Assembly (NCBI GenBank): GCA_023381535.1
Contig: JAMCSN010000034.1
Span: 1-6,374 of the forward strand
DNA from: Bacteroidota bacterium
GTDB lineage: Bacteria > Bacteroidota > Ignavibacteria > Ignavibacteriales > Melioribacteraceae
Reading direction: 5' to 3'
Length of the DNA: 6,374 nucleotides
The notes beneath the pieces are model-generated. The model ran no database searches. It was given only the letters and a program-made list of their open reading frames with translations, and was not told where the DNA came from. The translations under genes were made by a program, and so were the position numbers. The stretch's first letter is position 1; each line of letters opens with the position of its first letter. This document shows positions 4,912-6,374 of this stretch, piece by piece.

Positions 4912-6374
4912 ATGAAACTACGAATAGTTTTCTCCGCCCTTCCACTCTTTCTACTCGCATCAGAGCTGTTCGCACAATGGATTTCAATTCGCACAGTTCC
5001 GGTTATCGCAAGCAATCAATCCGAGTTTCAACCAACTCTTGCACGGGGAATGGGAAATCTTTCGATCGCTTTTGATGATCCGTTTGGCAGTCAGTTTATC
5101 AATCCCGCAAAAGCATCGCTGATGAAAGGTATAATGCTTTTCACTTCTCCATCGCGGAACAGTTGGAGTAATGATGATGGACGACCGGTATCTGCCGGAG
5201 GCGGTTCTTCCTTCTATCCGGGTGTATCTATTAATTCAATTCCGTTCGGCGGGTTCTTCAGATCCGATAACTACTTTGGCGGAATCATGGTTGCGTATCA
5301 AGGATACGCTGGAGAAAGATCGCAACGTAACTTCGTCACGATTAGTCCCAGAAATTCTTCCATGTTAGATGTAAAGAAAACTGATGTTGGCAACAATACT
5401 TACCTGTACGGTTTGTTTGGCATGTCAATCCCGAATACCCGCATCTCTGTTGCAATGAGCGGCTCGTGGGGAAAGTTCGGCGCTATAGACGGCGTAAATT
5501 TACTCTACCCCAGCGCACTGGATCTTAAACAAGATGGCGAAGCGTGGGAAGCAAAATTTGGTGCTGTTGGAGAATTGCCCCATGGCGATAGACTGGAATT
5601 TGTTGCCGGGCGAAGTATCTATAAGGCAACGCACGAAGTGAGTTACTCAAACTTTTCCTGGTTCTGGCGAGACCCGATAATTACAAACTCTGTAAGAACA
5701 GAGATCAACAAAGATGAAACAAAAGAATGGCTTTTGTATGCACGTTATCTGCGACCTATCAATAGTTTTTGGAAAGTCGGCGCATCATTAAGCGTGAACT
5801 GGAAAGACCATCCAAAAATTCCGAACTACAGTCTTGCTAATATTCCCCGTGACCCGGGAATTTCTGTTGCGTACAATATTGGAGTTGGAGCGAATTGGTC
5901 TAACAGCAAATCGCTGTGGGGCTTCGAATACATCTACGAACCGATTACAACTAATACCTGGGCAGAAGCCGGCGAACAAATACTGCTGCCGCCAAATCAA
6001 AATCTTTCTCCGAACTTCAAAACAGTTGAGAACTTCTTCAACTTCTACAATCATATAATACGAATCGGACATCAATCGCAGTCCAAGTGGGAATGGTTGG
6101 ATTATCGTTTTGGCGTGCAGTTTCACTTCTACAAATACAACATGAATCAGAACGATAATATTCGCCGCACAGCCCGCAAGTTCTCAACAGATTGGTTGGA
6201 AACAACAGCAAGCGGCGGCTTAACGGCGAGTCTTGGCAGTATTCGGTTGATGTATACACTGCAGCTTGTCTTTGGAAACGGGATGGTGGGAACCGCGTCT
6301 TCTGGTATAGTGTTTGAAGCCGGCGCTCGCACTGCCGATTTTCTTCCGGCGCCATCTGCTAACCTTGTCGTCGA
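4912..6374 (+). CDS. Outer-membrane beta-barrel protein with FadL/PorV-like N-terminus, C-terminus cut by window edge
   Basis: The frame is open for 487 codons from the ATG at 4912 to the right edge, without a stop. Residues 1-22 (MKLRIVFSALPLFLLASELFAQ) form a clear Sec signal peptide, probably cleaved near the FA-Q junction. The mature N-terminus has ARGMGNLSIAFDDP (44-57) and FINPA (62-66), like the [GR]MG-x-A-x-A..D...-x-NPA pattern of FadL/OmpP1- and PorV-type barrels in Bacteroidota. The remainder alternates polar and aromatic or aliphatic residues in short stretches, is rich in Trp, Tyr, Phe, Gly and Asn, and has no hydrophobic helix after the signal, as expected of a multi-strand barrel. 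I cannot assign it to a specific family: hydrophobic-solute channel, secretion-linked barrel and conserved lineage-specific protein all remain possible. It is divergent from the exported isomerase gene and has its own promoter and strong ribosome binding site. The barrel class is well supported; the substrate is unknown. Confidence 0.85.
   Translation, partial: MKLRIVFSALPLFLLASELFAQWISIRTVPVIASNQSEFQPTLARGMGNLSIAFDDPFGSQFINPAKASLMKGIMLFTSPSRNSWSNDDGRPVSAGGGSSFYPGVSINSIPFGGFFRSDNYFGGIMVAYQGYAGERSQRNFVTISPRNSSMLDVKKTDVGNNTYLYGLFGMSIPNTRISVAMSGSWGKFGAIDGVNLLYPSALDLKQDGEAWEAKFGAVGELPHGDRLEFVAGRSIYKATHEVSYSNFSWFWRDPIITNSVRTEINKDETKEWLLYARYLRPINSFWKVGASLSVNWKDHPKIPNYSLANIPRDPGISVAYNIGVGANWSNSKSLWGFEYIYEPITTNTWAEAGEQILLPPNQNLSPNFKTVENFFNFYNHIIRIGHQSQSKWEWLDYRFGVQFHFYKYNMNQNDNIRRTARKFSTDWLETTASGGLTASLGSIRLMYTLQLVFGNGMVGTASSGIVFEAGARTADFLPAPSANLVV

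Noticed and set aside
5788..6355. Minus-strand and alternative plus-strand open frames inside the barrel gene, up to 112 codons
   Set aside because: The barrel frame stays open for 487 codons with a signal peptide and a strong ribosome binding site; the others are low-complexity shadows.

Overview
The window looks like a chromosomal segment from a diderm, non-proteobacterial organism, most likely of the Bacteroidota/Chlorobiota/Ignavibacteriota (FCB) group. This placement is an inference from gene content: an outer-membrane beta-barrel with a FadL/PorV-like N-terminal motif, a cyclophilin-FKBP fusion, and a SpoIID/LytB-domain protein in a bacterium that otherwise looks Gram-negative. Base composition is moderately AT-rich and even across the window. 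I see no mobile element, tRNA, rRNA or CRISPR array.

Layout, left to right. (1) 1-2322, minus strand: a two-gene unit. A SpoIID/LytB-domain protein (997-2322) is followed by a GT4-family glycosyltransferase (1-1000) that runs off the left edge. The two overlap by four bases (ATGA), which points to translational coupling and perhaps a shared role in envelope glycan metabolism. (2) 2323-2525: a divergent intergenic region of about 200 bp with two identical CAGCGCTG palindromes 32 bp apart. (3) 2526-3410, plus strand: trhO, the rhodanese-type tRNA uridine-34 hydroxylase, apparently a single gene. (4) 3411-3609: a convergent spacer of about 200 bp with five potential hairpins, one a perfect 10-bp stem. 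(5) 3610-4716, minus strand: an exported peptidyl-prolyl isomerase that joins an intact cyclophilin domain to a C-terminal FKBP-like domain with an altered pocket. (6) 4717-4911: a divergent intergenic region with a good sigma70-like promoter and a strong ribosome binding site for the gene on its right. (7) 4912-6374, plus strand: an outer-membrane beta-barrel protein with a signal peptide, cut by the right edge.

Four of the five genes have a plausible link to the cell envelope: a glycan-strand enzyme, a sugar transferase, an exported folding catalyst and a barrel protein that would need periplasmic folding. The fifth (trhO) is tRNA modification and seems unrelated. No new multi-gene defence or mobile system is visible. 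The most notable items are the leaderless SpoIID protein coupled to a glycosyltransferase, the dual-family isomerase, and the paired palindromes between divergent genes.
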